Shown: positions 37,165-46,401 of the stretch, one piece after another
How the letters are laid out: each line of letters begins with the position of its first letter
Position numbering within the stretch: position 1 is the stretch's first letter
From: Parahoeflea alexandrii
Lineage (GTDB): Bacteria > Pseudomonadota > Alphaproteobacteria > Rhizobiales > Rhizobiaceae
Direction: 5' to 3'
Length of the DNA: 64,000 nt
Assembly (NCBI RefSeq): GCF_027214025.1
Contig: NZ_JAPWHB010000006.1
Location: forward strand, 124,001 to 188,000
Notes under the pieces: model-generated
Database searches by the model: none
Told to the model about the DNA's origin: nothing
What the model saw: only the letters and a program-made list of their open reading frames with translations
Program-made: the position numbers and the translations under genes

Positions 37165-39486
37165 TTACCCCGTTGCGCGCAACTTCTTTCCTGCAGTCAT
37201 CGTCACCAGTTGCAGAAGCCACTCCGGATCGATCGGTTTCTCCGCGTGTCCATCAGCGCCGGCGGCCAGCAACTCGTCGGCGGTCGAGGCCTGGCCATCG
37301 GCGGTCAGCACGATGATCGGCAACCGGGCGAGCTGGCCTGCGGCTTCCTCCGCACGGATCATCTGGATGGCGCTGCGCCCATCAAGCTCCGGCATCGACA
37401 GGTCGGTGATCACCAGGTCATAGCCCGCCACGCCGCCGGGGCGCTCCATCGCCTCGTTCACGAGTTCGCGGCCGTTGACGACCACGGTGACACGGTGACC
37501 CTGGCGGGCGAGGTTGGTGCGCACCACCAGCGCATTGACCGGATCGTCTTCGGCGAGAAGGATGTCGAGCGTCGGATTGTCGGAAGACCGCTCCAGCATC
37601 ACCGGCCGCGGCTTTGAGTGCAGCCGGTCGCGATCCTCCCGGTCGTCGCGCCGGGTCAGCACATTGATCAGCGATGCCCGGCGGACCGGCCGCACCAGCC
37701 AGGCGTTGGCGCCATGGCCAGCAAGGCTATCCAGGTCTCGGCTGTCTTCCGGGGCGATCACCAGCGTGCGTTCGATGCCGGCCGGCAGTTCGGTTGGCGC
37801 CGTCGCCAGCAGGGTGTCTGCGCGCTCGGCAATGCGGCGGTCGACGATGATGTCGCTCAGTCCCGCGCCGGAGCGGTAGAGCCGTGTCAGCGCGGCAATC
37901 ATGCTCTCGGAGTCATCCGCGGTCTCGGCAATCCCGCCGAGATCCCGGATTGTCCACAGCAGTGCGGTTGAAACCGGGCCGCGCGGAGCGATCACCAGCA
38001 CGGCGCGGTCGGCAAGCGGGCCGCGCACCGGTGCGCCGCCTTCAGGCACTGCCAGTTCCCTGACCGGCACCGTGAAGCGGAAGGTGCTGCCCTGGCCCGG
38101 CGTCGAGGTCACGCCGATTTCACCGCCCAGCGCTTCGACGATGCGGGCCGAGATGGAAAGCCCGAGGCCGGCTCCGCCATGCTTGCGGGTGGGGCCGTTG
38201 TTGGCGCGTTCGAATTCGCCGAAGATGCGGGCCTGGTCGGCCTCCTTCAGTCCCGGACCGGTGTCGGAAACGATGAACGCCAGTTGCTTGTCCTCGCGCG
38301 TCACCTCGATCAGCACGCCGCCGGTTTCGGTGAACTTGATGGCGTTGCCGACGAGGTTGAACAGCACCTGCCGCAACCTTCCGATGTCCGAGGTGATCAT
38401 GCGCGGCACCTCGGGCGCAACATGGACCGCGATCTCGATGCCCTTTTCATGGGCGCGCGACGCCATCAGTTCGCAGACGCCGTTGACCAGGTCTTCGAGG
38501 TTGCCTTCCTCGTGCCGCAGGTGCAGGCGGCCCGCCTCGATCGACGTCACATCGAGCAGATCCTCGATCAGCGACAGAAGCGCCATGCCGGATTCGCTCG
38601 CGGTCTTCAGGTAGCTTGCCTGTTCCGGCGTCGTCTGGGTCTGTGCGAGCAGGTGCGTCATGCCGAGAATGCCGTTGAGCGGCGTGCGGATTTCATGGCT
38701 GACGGTGGCCAGGAACCGTGACTTGGCGTGGTTGGCGGCCTCCGCCTTCTCGCGTGCCTCGACCAGCTCGGCTTCCGTGTGCCTGGCCTCGGTGATGTTC
38801 CGACCGATACACTGCCGGGTGATCTGGCCGGATACCGGATCGCGGGCCATGGTTTCATGCCAGGTCCAGATCGTCTGTCCGTCGCCTTCGCCGAGCAGCA
38901 GTTCGGAAGCGCCGTTGCCTTCGGTCTTTGCCGGTTCGATGCCGGCCATGGGCAGCGTCAGGCCGACCGGATTGTCAAACCCGGTTGCTTCCTTGAATGT
39001 CTCGTTGGCATAGATGATCTGGCCGTTCAGGCCGCAGACGACCACCATGTCGCCAAGCGCATCGAAGAGTCCGGCGAGCTGGTCCGAAAACTCGCCCAGT
39101 TCCCATTTGCGGTCGATCTCGTGTTCGGAAAAGCCGCTTGCGTCCGGTCTTGAACGTGCCGGGCTCGCGGATGCAGGCCCGTTGAACGAACGCTGCAGCA
39201 AGGGGACTGCAGCGTAGATGGCGATGCCCGCGACCGAGGCGAGCAACAGGGCCGGTGCGTTGAAAGCCACGGAAACCGCCGCCGCGGTCAGCGCCGCGGC
39301 GACCGCAAACAGCGGCCTCGAGGCGGAATGGACCGGGGGCTGCTGTGCCCGCTCGCTGTCCACGAACACGTCGGGAACCGGATGCCTTGCCGCCGGATCG
39401 GCGTGCAGCGTGCTCGCCTGCGCGGCCGTCTGATTGCTCAGGGCTTGCTGGAGGGTTTGTTGCAGTCGTAGCGGTTCTGTCATCAT
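37165..39486 (-). CDS. Hybrid sensor histidine kinase with degenerate and intact receiver domains
   Basis: 773 residues. Two close hydrophobic segments (~59-76, 78-97), a PAS domain (~140-235), HisKA with [10 protein letters not shown] (His264), and HATPase_c with [10 protein letters not shown] (Asn381) and DTGPGL. A first receiver-like domain (~495-610) lacks the acidic pair (IAPRG instead of DD) and has Arg in place of the conserved Lys (LVRPV). The last receiver (~640-760) is intact: AEDDPVN, phospho-acceptor Asp695 in [11 protein letters not shown], and Lys750. The signal and partner are unknown; no response regulator lies beside it. ATGs at 39486 and 39483 are adjacent. Confidence 0.9.
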   Translation of the reverse strand: MMTEPLRLQQTLQQALSNQTAAQASTLHADPAARHPVPDVFVDSERAQQPPVHSASRPLFAVAAALTAAAVSVAFNAPALLLASVAGIAIYAAVPLLQRSFNGPASASPARSRPDASGFSEHEIDRKWELGEFSDQLAGLFDALGDMVVVCGLNGQIIYANETFKEATGFDNPVGLTLPMAGIEPAKTEGNGASELLLGEGDGQTIWTWHETMARDPVSGQITRQCIGRNITEARHTEAELVEAREKAEAANHAKSRFLATVSHEIRTPLNGILGMTHLLAQTQTTPEQASYLKTASESGMALLSLIEDLLDVTSIEAGRLHLRHEEGNLEDLVNGVCELMASRAHEKGIEIAVHVAPEVPRMITSDIGRLRQVLFNLVGNAIKFTETGGVLIEVTREDKQLAFIVSDTGPGLKEADQARIFGEFERANNGPTRKHGGAGLGLSISARIVEALGGEIGVTSTPGQGSTFRFTVPVRELAVPEGGAPVRGPLADRAVLVIAPRGPVSTALLWTIRDLGGIAETADDSESMIAALTRLYRSGAGLSDIIVDRRIAERADTLLATAPTELPAGIERTLVIAPEDSRDLDSLAGHGANAWLVRPVRRASLINVLTRRDDREDRDRLHSKPRPVMLERSSDNPTLDILLAEDDPVNALVVRTNLARQGHRVTVVVNGRELVNEAMERPGGVAGYDLVITDLSMPELDGRSAIQMIRAEEAAGQLARLPIIVLTADGQASTADELLAAGADGHAEKPIDPEWLLQLVTMTAGKKLRATG

Positions 39487-39555
39487 GGGCCCGTGATAGC
39501 ACGGGCCCCGTGAGCAAAGACTTCAGCGAAACCGTCAAATTTTAGAGATTGCGCA

Positions 39556-40554
39556 TTAGCTCTTCTTCATGTCGACAACCACGCGTCCGCGGATCTTGCC
39601 GTCGATGATCGAATGCGCGGCGTCGACGATGCCGTCAAAGCCGATTTCGGTCGACAGCGCCTCGAGCTTGTCGAGATCCAGGTCCGCGACAAGGCGCGAC
39701 CAGGCCTCCTGCCTGAGCGCCAGCGGCGCCATAACCGAATCGATGCCGAGCAGCGAGACGCCGCGCAGGATGAACGGCGCCACCGATGTCGGCAGATCCA
39801 TGCCCTGCGCCAGGCCGCAGGCCGTCACCGCGCCGCCGTAGGAGGTCATCGACAACACGTTGGCCAGCGTATGGCTGCCCACTGCGTCCACCGCGCCGGC
39901 CCAGCGCTCCTTGTTGAGCGGCTTGGCCGGGCCCGAAAGTTCGTCGCGATGGATGACCTCCGAGGCGCCGAGGCTCTTGAGGAAATCGGCTTCCTCGGTG
40001 CGTCCGGTCGAGGCGATGACTTCGTAGCCGAGCTTGCCCAGCACGGCGATCGCCACGGTGCCGACGCCGCCATTGGCGCCGGTGACCACCACCGGGCCGC
40101 GACCGGGCGTGATGCCGTGACGTTCGAGCGCCATCACCGACAGCATGGCGGTGTAACCGGCGGTGCCGATCGCCATCGCCGAACGACCGTTCATGCCCTC
40201 GGGCATCGGGATCAGCCAGTCGCCTTTCAGCCGCGCATAGGCGGCATAGGCGCCTGTGTGCACTTCACCGACGCCGAAGCCGTTGAGGATCACCTTATCG
40301 CCAGTCTTGAACCGCTCGTTTTCGGAACTGACCACCGTACCGGCGCAATCGATGCCGGGCACCATCGGCCAGCGCCGCACCACCGGTCCCTTGCCGGTGA
40401 TCGCCAGGCCGTCCTTGTAGTTGATGGTGGTCCATTCGACCTCGACGACCACGTCGCCCTCCATCAGATCGTCAAGGCTAAGCTCGGTCACATTGACTGA
40501 CATCACCTTGTTTTCGTCGCGTGTGAGCAGAATGCCCTTGAAACGGTCTTGCAT
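39556..40554 (-). CDS. acuI: AcuI/YhdH family NADPH-dependent acryloyl-CoA reductase-like oxidoreductase
   Basis: 332-residue zinc-free medium-chain reductase. The pattern SLDDLMEGDVVVEVEWTTINYKD (read in parts), GKGPVVRRWPMVPGIDCAG, TAGYTAMLSVMALE and VVVTGANGGVGTVAIA with the NADPH loop followed by STGR is typical of AcuI/YhdH. AcuI reduces acryloyl-CoA to propionyl-CoA in the 3-hydroxypropionate and DMSP routes and detoxifies acryloyl-CoA. AGGAG precedes the ATG at 40554. It follows the lspA operon by 77 bases on the same strand. The symbol is by family; substrate is inferred. Confidence 0.85.
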   Translation of the reverse strand: MQDRFKGILLTRDENKVMSVNVTELSLDDLMEGDVVVEVEWTTINYKDGLAITGKGPVVRRWPMVPGIDCAGTVVSSENERFKTGDKVILNGFGVGEVHTGAYAAYARLKGDWLIPMPEGMNGRSAMAIGTAGYTAMLSVMALERHGITPGRGPVVVTGANGGVGTVAIAVLGKLGYEVIASTGRTEEADFLKSLGASEVIHRDELSGPAKPLNKERWAGAVDAVGSHTLANVLSMTSYGGAVTACGLAQGMDLPTSVAPFILRGVSLLGIDSVMAPLALRQEAWSRLVADLDLDKLEALSTEIGFDGIVDAAHSIIDGKIRGRVVVDMKKS

Positions 40555-40631
40555 GGAAGCTCCTCTACTAATGTTGGTCCAGACTGGCCCGCTCGGATCT
40601 CAAGATCAAGGGCAGTGTGCTGGCTGGATTG

Positions 40632-41141
40632 TCAGGTTCTTTTCTTGCGCTCGCTGATGGTGGCGATCACTTCATCGAGCACGATCAGCGTGGCGCCGAT
40701 GCTGATGAAGCTGTCGGCCAGGTTGAAGACCGCAAACGACCAGGTCTCTGTGTGAAACAGGATGTAGTCGACCACGTGGCCATAGACGGCCCGGTCGATC
40801 AGGTTGCCGAGCGCCCCGCCGATGATCAGCGCAAAGCCCAGATGCGCAATGCCGCGGTCCGAAGGTGTCCGCCACCACAGATAAAGCACGAAGACGATCA
40901 CCAGCAGCGTCAACGCCAGCAGGCCAGAATCGGGCAGACCCTTGAGCAGCGAAAACGCGATCCCCTCGTTCCAGGTGCGGTAGAGCGCGAACATCGGGAT
41001 CACCGGCACCAGTTCGTGAAACGGCAGCCGGGTCTCGACCAGCCACTTGATCGCCTGGTCGATCGCAACCGCGCCCCCGACAAGCGAGATCATCGGCACG
41101 ATCCGGCTGAGCGCCGATGGAGTCTTCACGCTTCCGCTCAT
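40632..41141 (-). CDS. lspA: Lipoprotein signal peptidase
   Basis: Inner-membrane aspartic protease that cleaves prolipoprotein signal peptides after diacylglyceryl transfer. 169 residues with four hydrophobic segments and both catalytic Asp: GHVVDY (Asp125) and FNLADSF (Asp143). The conserved [11 protein letters not shown] and GNLIDR are also present. The ATG overlaps the stop of the upstream trmH-family gene by four bases (ATGA). Confidence 0.96.
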   Translation of the reverse strand: MSGSVKTPSALSRIVPMISLVGGAVAIDQAIKWLVETRLPFHELVPVIPMFALYRTWNEGIAFSLLKGLPDSGLLALTLLVIVFVLYLWWRTPSDRGIAHLGFALIIGGALGNLIDRAVYGHVVDYILFHTETWSFAVFNLADSFISIGATLIVLDEVIATISERKKRT

Positions 41142-42004
41142 GCGCCGGGCTCGCCAAGTTCGAGCAGATGCCTGCGCGCCTCGAACAGCATGACGCCTGT
41201 GGCAATCGCCAGGTTGAGCGAATCCGCCCGTCCGGTCTGCGGAATCCGCGCCAGCTTGCCGCAGGCGCCGGCCAGCGTATCGGGCAGGCCCTGCTGTTCG
41301 TTGCCCATCAACAGCACCACCGGCTGGCCCTTGTAACCGATCGTCCGGTAGTCGACGCTGCCCTTGAGGTGACTGCCGACCACCAGAGCGCCGGTTTTCT
41401 TCGTCCAGTTCAGGAACTCCGCCTCGCTGGCCCGCACCAGCGGAACCGCGAACACCGATCCCATGGTGGCGCGCACCGTTTCCATCGAGAACGGATCGAC
41501 GGTTTCGCCGATCAGGATCACCCCGGATGCGCCCGCCGCGTCGGCGGTGCGGATGATGGTGCCCAGATTGCCCGGGTCGCGGACCCGGTCGAGCGCGATC
41601 CAGGTCTCGTCCCGCGCCGGCGAAATGCCGCCGAGGGCTTCGAGTTTTTGGTCGAATACGGCGATCACCGCCTGCGGATTGTCGCGCCGCGTGATCGCGG
41701 TCAGCACCTTCTCGCTCACTTCCAGCACCAGCCCGCCGCGCGCCACCGTCAGCGCCGCGATCTTTTCGACCTGGCCCTTGCCGCGCTGTGCCTTGGCGTA
41801 GATCAGCGTCCGTATGGTCCAGCCGAGATCGATCGCATCGATCACCAGCTTCAGCCCCTCGGCGAGAAACGTGCCGCTCTCGTCGCGATGCTTCTTCATC
41901 GACAGCGCACGGATGTCCTTGATGATCGGATTGGAGAGGCTGGTGATGTCCTTGACCTGCCCGACCCGCGCCGCGCCGCCTTTTGAAACTTCAGGATCGC
42001 TCAT
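41138..42004 (-). CDS. TrmH/SpoU family RNA 2'-O-ribose methyltransferase
   Basis: 288-residue SPOUT methyltransferase with an N-terminal substrate-binding domain ([26 protein letters not shown]) and the knotted C-terminal domain: [41 protein letters not shown] and [16 protein letters not shown]. The target, tRNA or 23S rRNA, cannot be settled by eye. The ATG at 42004 overlaps the upstream rRNA-methyltransferase stop by four bases; the frame continues upstream but that is a shadow of the neighbour. Middle gene of a three-gene overlapping operon. Confidence 0.92.
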   Translation of the reverse strand: MSDPEVSKGGAARVGQVKDITSLSNPIIKDIRALSMKKHRDESGTFLAEGLKLVIDAIDLGWTIRTLIYAKAQRGKGQVEKIAALTVARGGLVLEVSEKVLTAITRRDNPQAVIAVFDQKLEALGGISPARDETWIALDRVRDPGNLGTIIRTADAAGASGVILIGETVDPFSMETVRATMGSVFAVPLVRASEAEFLNWTKKTGALVVGSHLKGSVDYRTIGYKGQPVVLLMGNEQQGLPDTLAGACGKLARIPQTGRADSLNLAIATGVMLFEARRHLLELGEPGA

Positions 42005-43293
42005 TGCGGCAACCACCTTGAGTAAAGCGATGTCGACAGCGCCCGGCACTCGTCGGTGTCCGGCTTGCCGCTCTCGCGGATGATCAGTTCGCCCGATTCC
42101 ACCCGTCCGCCGGCGCCGCGCATGGTCTCGCGCATCAATTCGTGCGTCGCGTAGAACGAGGCCCGGATCGAGTACGCCGTCAGCACCAGCCCGACCGGCT
42201 TGTCGCTCAACAGCTCGCGGCAGATGTCGAGCATCAGCGGCAGGTGTTCGAACAGCTGCCAGACTTCTCCGTTCGGTCCGCGGCCGAATTTGGGCGGATC
42301 GGTGAGAATGATGTCGTAGCGATTGCCGCGGCGCTCCTCGCGGGCGATGAACTTCATCGCATCCTCGCAGATCCAGCGGATCGGCCTGTCTTCGAGGCGC
42401 GCCAGCGCCTGGTTCTCCCGCGCCCAGCCGATCGCCTTCTTCGACGCGTCGACATGGGTGACCTCGGCTCCGGCCTTGGCCGCCACCAGCGAGGCGACGC
42501 CGGTGTAGCCGAACAGGTTGAGCACCTTCAGCGGCCGTTTGGCTTCCGTGATCCGGTCCGCCATCCAGCGCCAATGGGCGATCTGCTCGGGAAACACCCC
42601 GACATGGCGGAACGAGGTCAGCCGGCCGTGAAAGTCGACGCCGAGCAGTTTCATCGGCCAGGTTTCGCCCAAGGGTACATTGGGAAATGCCCAGCGGCCG
42701 ATGCCGTCCTCGTCGGTGTCGCCGGTAAACACCGCGTCTGCCTTGTTCCATTCTGCATCCGGAAGCCCGCGGCCCCACAGCGCCTGCGCTTCCGGGCGGA
42801 CGATCCTGAGGCTGCCATATTGTTCGAGCTTCTCGCCCTGGCCGGCCTCGTTCAGCCCCATGTCGAGCAGCTGGTAGCCGTCCTCGTTGCCGGTTTCCAG
42901 GATCAGCGGCGCGGTCTGGCGTGGCAGTGCGCCCTGCCGCTTGTTAAGCGGCCGGATCGGCGCTTGCGGCTGGGTGTCCATTCGCCGTTCGGCAGTCTGA
43001 CGCTCCGCCGGTTTGCGCTCCGGTCTCGCGCGCTTGTCCTGCTGCGGCCCGGCCTGGGCCGGCTTTGACCACGGCTTGGCGTCCCTGGGCTTGTCCTCAC
43101 GCGGCTTGCCGCCTCCGGGTCTGCCGCCCTTCGGTCTGGCATCCCCCGGTTGGCCGGGGCCGCCGCGTCGTAGCTTCTGGGTGCGCTTGTCGGCCAAAAT
43201 CCGAAATGTCCAGTCGTTGTCTGCGGTCAGCGCCTCGGCGGCGGCATGGCCGTGGATTTCAAGTGAGTTTGGACATAGCAATCCGATATGCAC
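42001..43293 (-). CDS. Class I SAM-dependent rRNA methyltransferase (RlmI-like) with basic N-terminal tail
   Basis: The C-terminal ~300 residues form an RlmI-type methyltransferase: VLNLFGYTGVASLVAAKAGA (SAM motif), THVDASKKAIGWARENQ, ICEDAMKFI, DIILTDPPKFGRGPNGE and SGELIIRESG. The first ~100 residues are an Arg/Lys/Pro/Gly-rich low-complexity tail (for example KPREDKPRDAKP). The frame opens with a GTG at 43293; the first ATG is at 42981, just before the conserved part, so the tail may or may not be translated. The product is expected to methylate a base in 23S rRNA; position unknown. Confidence 0.85.
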   Translation of the reverse strand: MHIGLLCPNSLEIHGHAAAEALTADNDWTFRILADKRTQKLRRGGPGQPGDARPKGGRPGGGKPREDKPRDAKPWSKPAQAGPQQDKRARPERKPAERQTAERRMDTQPQAPIRPLNKRQGALPRQTAPLILETGNEDGYQLLDMGLNEAGQGEKLEQYGSLRIVRPEAQALWGRGLPDAEWNKADAVFTGDTDEDGIGRWAFPNVPLGETWPMKLLGVDFHGRLTSFRHVGVFPEQIAHWRWMADRITEAKRPLKVLNLFGYTGVASLVAAKAGAEVTHVDASKKAIGWARENQALARLEDRPIRWICEDAMKFIAREERRGNRYDIILTDPPKFGRGPNGEVWQLFEHLPLMLDICRELLSDKPVGLVLTAYSIRASFYATHELMRETMRGAGGRVESGELIIRESGKPDTDECRALSTSLYSRWLPQ

Positions 43294-43352
43294 TTGGCAA
43301 AGCCGTTTTCGGTTTGCATAGATAGGGCAGCATTCAGGGAGGAATATGTCCG

Positions 43353-43808
43353 ATGGAAATGAACGGCGAAGAACGCATTGCCGCCCCGCGCCAGCTGGTC
43401 TGGGAGGCGCTCAACGATCCCGATGTGCTGCGCGAGTGCATTCCCGGCTGCGAAAGCCTCGAAAAGAGCTCCGACACCGAAATGTCGGCGACGGTCAAGA
43501 TCAAGATCGGCCCGGTATCCGCCAAGTTCACCGGCGAGGTGACGCTTGAAAACATCAATGCGCCGGAAAGCTACACCATCTCCGGCGAGGGCAAGGGCGG
43601 CATCGCCGGCTTCGCCAAGGGCGGTGCAGATGTCAAGCTCGTCGAGGACGGCACGGAAACCGTTCTGAGCTATGTGGTGAACGCCCAGGTCGGCGGCAAG
43701 ATCGCCCAGCTCGGCTCTCGCCTGATCGATTCCACCTCGAAAAAGCTCGCCGGCCAGTTCTTCACCAAGTTCAATGAAGTGGTGAGTGCGAAGGCCGCGG
43801 GAGCGTAG
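43353..43808 (+). CDS. CoxG/SRPBCC family carbon monoxide dehydrogenase subunit G-like protein
   Basis: 151 residues with the CoxG-type SRPBCC fold: INGEERI-like start (MEMNGEERIAAPRQLVWEAL), DPDVLRECIPGCESLE, VSAKFTGEVTLE, GEGKGGIAGFAKGGADV and LIDSTSKKLAGQFF. CoxG helps recruit or mature CO/xanthine-type molybdenum dehydrogenases, but no cox structural gene is here, so it may be a stand-alone homologue. GGAGG lies ten bases before the ATG at 43353. It converges on the hydrolase gene, with an inverted repeat between them. Confidence 0.88.
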   Translation: MEMNGEERIAAPRQLVWEALNDPDVLRECIPGCESLEKSSDTEMSATVKIKIGPVSAKFTGEVTLENINAPESYTISGEGKGGIAGFAKGGADVKLVEDGTETVLSYVVNAQVGGKIAQLGSRLIDSTSKKLAGQFFTKFNEVVSAKAAGA

Positions 43809-43896
43809 GGCTCGCCGGGCGAGCCGGCGCCGATCCGGTAGCCAGGCTGCGCCATCCGTCTCCTCGTCGCAAAGTCCTGCTGCAAGTCCGCGATCG

Positions 43897-43917
43897 GGCG
43901 TCTCTCAGGGAGACGCC
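43897..43917. terminator. Hairpin between convergent coxG-like and hydrolase genes
   Basis: GGCGTCTC (43897-43904) pairs exactly with GAGACGCC (43910-43917) across a 5-base loop. It overlaps the stop codon of the hydrolase gene. There is no T-tract, so a terminator role is possible but unproven. Confidence 0.35.
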
Positions 43918-44903
43918 TTCGGGTCCAGTTCCGCGGGCGCGGTATAGGATGCGCGCAGGAAGGTGCCGATGCGGTCCCGTATTTCGTCCGCATGTCCGAG
44001 CAGCAGATGCCCGCCATCCGGCAGCGCCATCAACTCGGCGCCGGCAATGCTCTCAGCCGTCTGGACGCCGATCGCGAACGGGTTGATGCCATCATCCTGC
44101 GCGTGCACCACCAGCGTCGGCGCCTTGATTGCCGAGAGATCGTAGCCGGTCGACGGATCGATTGCCGCTCCCTCGTTGCGCAGGCCTGCAACCCGTCCGG
44201 TGACGGGCAGGAAGGCGTCGACCAGTCCCGAAACGAAGGCCTGGTCCTGCTTGCTCAGATGCGCGCGCGCCTCCGCGCTGACGTCGAAGAACGCATCCAG
44301 TTGGGACGGGAACAGCCTGACAACGGTCCAGAAAATGAAATCCGAGCTGAACAGCGCCTGGTACACCCAGGCCGGGATGGCGAGATCCTGGTCCGCAGCG
44401 GTCAGCGGCGTATAGGGCGCCGCGGACAACAGCACCAGTGCGGACGTCCGCTCCGGGAATAGCCGGACGAACTGGAGTGCCGGCGGAACCCCACCGGACA
44501 TCGCCAGCACCGCGACCTTGTCGACGCCCAGCGCATCGATGAGATCGGCGAAGGCCTCCGCCTGCGACACTGTTGAGGCGTCTTCAGGCAATTGCGAGCG
44601 CAGATAGCCGAACCGGGACACCGATATCCACCGGTATCCGTCGCCGCCGAACATCATCGGCAGCAGTCGGCCCTGGTCGTAACCGCCGCCCGCTCCATGC
44701 ACGACAAGCACGGCGGGGCCGTCGCCCCAGGCTGTGAACTCGATCGGACCGTGGCGCGTCGCGACCAGATCGCTGCCTGAGGCAAGGCGTTCAGTGATGC
44801 GGTTCATGTCTGCGATGCAGGCGGTCAGGCCCGCTGCCACCGCGATAGCGGCACCGGCCAGACCGGTCACGAGCCATCTGCGCGCCGATGATGTCCTGTC
44901 CAT
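43905..44903 (-). CDS. Alpha/beta hydrolase, probably membrane-anchored or lipoprotein
   Basis: 332 residues. An N-terminal hydrophobic segment ends in LTAC (26-29), which fits a lipobox. The hydrolase domain follows with VVHGAGGGYDQGR as oxyanion region, VLAMSGGVPPAL containing the likely nucleophile Ser136 in an AxSxG context rather than GxSxG, a late VVHAQDDG Asp, and PDGGHLLLG with the catalytic His. Substrate is unknown. I choose the ATG at 44903 with GGAG at good spacing; the upstream in-frame ATG at 44921 adds six residues. Confidence 0.8.
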   Translation of the reverse strand: MDRTSSARRWLVTGLAGAAIAVAAGLTACIADMNRITERLASGSDLVATRHGPIEFTAWGDGPAVLVVHGAGGGYDQGRLLPMMFGGDGYRWISVSRFGYLRSQLPEDASTVSQAEAFADLIDALGVDKVAVLAMSGGVPPALQFVRLFPERTSALVLLSAAPYTPLTAADQDLAIPAWVYQALFSSDFIFWTVVRLFPSQLDAFFDVSAEARAHLSKQDQAFVSGLVDAFLPVTGRVAGLRNEGAAIDPSTGYDLSAIKAPTLVVHAQDDGINPFAIGVQTAESIAGAELMALPDGGHLLLGHADEIRDRIGTFLRASYTAPAELDPKASP

Positions 44904-45065
44904 TGCATCTCCTGCGGCCACCCGGATTGCCGCTTCTCAGCATGTCCTGCGCCGGGCTGCTTTTCCTTGATGTGCATCAACAGGCCGGCGGCCAGCGGCC
45001 GATGGGCCTCAGGCGATCCGGGACGATTAGGGATCGCCGCAAAGACGGATCCGATGCCTTCTGGC

Positions 45066-45476
45066 TCAGTGGTCCGTTTCGCACAGGCCGTGGTCGGCCA
45101 GTGTCTCGATCACCGCGCAGTCCGCAATGTTGTCGGCATCGCAGCCCGAAATCCGCTTCAGCTCGTGCTCCAGTCGTTTGAGCTTCGCGATCCTGGCCTG
45201 CACGTCCTCAAGCCGGCGCGCCGCCATGTTGTGGGCGTCGCGGCACGGCTTCTCCGGGTGCTGGCTCAGTTCCAGAAGCCCCCTGATGTCGTCGATGGAA
45301 AATCCCAGCTGGCGGGAATGGCGGATGAAGGACAGGCGCTTGAGACCGTCCTTCGAATAGCGGCGCTGGTTGCCTTCGGAGCGTTCCGGCGCGGCGATCA
45401 GCCCCATCTGTTCGTAGTAGCGGATGGTCGGAATTTTCACGCCGGTGCGTTTGGAAAGCTCGCCGATGGAAAACAT
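45066..45476 (-). CDS. MerR family metal-responsive regulator (CadR/PbrR/ZntR-like)
   Basis: 136 residues. The N-terminal MerR helix-turn-helix (MFSIGELSKRTGVKIPTIRYYE, read in two parts) is followed by a dimerisation helix and a C-terminal metal-binding loop. Cysteines at 78, 112, 120 and 132 match the spacing of lead, cadmium or zinc sensors of the CadR/PbrR group. It is divergent from a CDF cation transporter, and the promoter between them has the long spacer typical of MerR control. The metal is not determined by the sequence alone. Confidence 0.88.
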   Translation of the reverse strand: MFSIGELSKRTGVKIPTIRYYEQMGLIAAPERSEGNQRRYSKDGLKRLSFIRHSRQLGFSIDDIRGLLELSQHPEKPCRDAHNMAARRLEDVQARIAKLKRLEHELKRISGCDADNIADCAVIETLADHGLCETDH

Positions 45477-45488
45477 GCAGAATACCCC

Positions 45489-45519
45489 TTGAACCTATAG
45501 CCGCTAGAGAGATTATATT
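45489..45519 (+). promoter_or_regulatory. MerR-type promoter/operator for the CDF transporter
   Basis: TTGAAC (45489-45494) and TATATT (45514-45519) are separated by 19 bases, the over-long spacer of MerR-activated promoters. An imperfect dyad (CCTATAG-CCG-CTAGAG) is centred within the spacer, where MerR-family dimers bind. The transporter start is at 45550. Confidence 0.65.
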
Positions 45520-45549
45520 TGTTCCGAACCGACAGGCAAGGACAATGAA

Positions 45550-46254
45550 ATGACACATCAACACCCCGCCGCCGAGCAGTCATGCAACGCCGACACCTCT
45601 GCGTGCGGATGCGCCGGCAATCCCAGATTTGACGGCATGGATCGGTCCTACAAGCGCATCCTGTGGACCGTGATCGCCATCAACGCGGCGATGTTCGTGG
45701 TCGAGATGTCGGCTGGCCGGCTGGCGGGCTCGCAGGCGCTGCAGGCCGATGCGCTCGATTTTCTCGGCGACGCGCTCACCTACGGCTTGAGCCTTGCGGT
45801 CATCGGCATGAGCCTCAAGGTCCGCTCCACAGCTGCCTTGCTCAAGGGTGTCAGCCTGCTGCTGATGGGGTTCTGGGTGTTCGGCTCCACCGCCTACCAG
45901 ATCCTCATCCTCGGCGTTCCCAAGGCCGAGATCATGGGAGTGATCGGCATTCTCGCGCTTGCCGCCAACCTGGCCAGCGTGTTGCTTCTGATGCGCTACA
46001 AGGACGGCGACGCCAATGTGCGCTCGGTCTGGCTGTGTTCGCGCAACGACGCCATCGGCAATGTCGCGGTCATGCTGGCGAGCGCCGCCGTCTGGGTCAC
46101 CGCATCCGCCTGGCCCGACCTCGTCGTCGCCATCATCATGGCCGGACTGTTCCTGCGCTCCGCCCAGCTCATTCTGGTCCAGGCCTGGCGGGAATACCGC
46201 TCCGGCGAGGATCTGGGCGCTCTGGCAAGCCATGGCCACGACCATGCGCACTGA
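45550..46254 (+). CDS. Cation diffusion facilitator (CDF) family transporter
   Basis: 234 residues with a Cys/His-rich N-terminus (HQHPAAEQSCNADTSACGC), about six hydrophobic segments and a His-rich end (GHDHAH). TM2 has ADALDFLGDAL and TM5 has SRNDAIGN, where CDF proteins place their metal ligands. It lacks the usual cytosolic C-terminal domain. It should export a divalent metal such as Zn, Cd or Co; the divergent MerR regulator with its Cys loop supports metal-induced expression. AAGGA precedes the ATG. Confidence 0.88.
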   Translation: MTHQHPAAEQSCNADTSACGCAGNPRFDGMDRSYKRILWTVIAINAAMFVVEMSAGRLAGSQALQADALDFLGDALTYGLSLAVIGMSLKVRSTAALLKGVSLLLMGFWVFGSTAYQILILGVPKAEIMGVIGILALAANLASVLLLMRYKDGDANVRSVWLCSRNDAIGNVAVMLASAAVWVTASAWPDLVVAIIMAGLFLRSAQLILVQAWREYRSGEDLGALASHGHDHAH

Positions 46255-46401
46255 TCGAATGGCGGATGCAGGGCCTGTCGGGCGGCAAGGGGCAGTCTGC
46301 TGTCACTTCCTGTCACCATGGCAATGGTAGGCAGGCCGGGTGTGAATGGCGGATGTCCCGCTGTCATCCGACCCTGCGAACCCGTCTGACAAGGAACCGC
46401 C

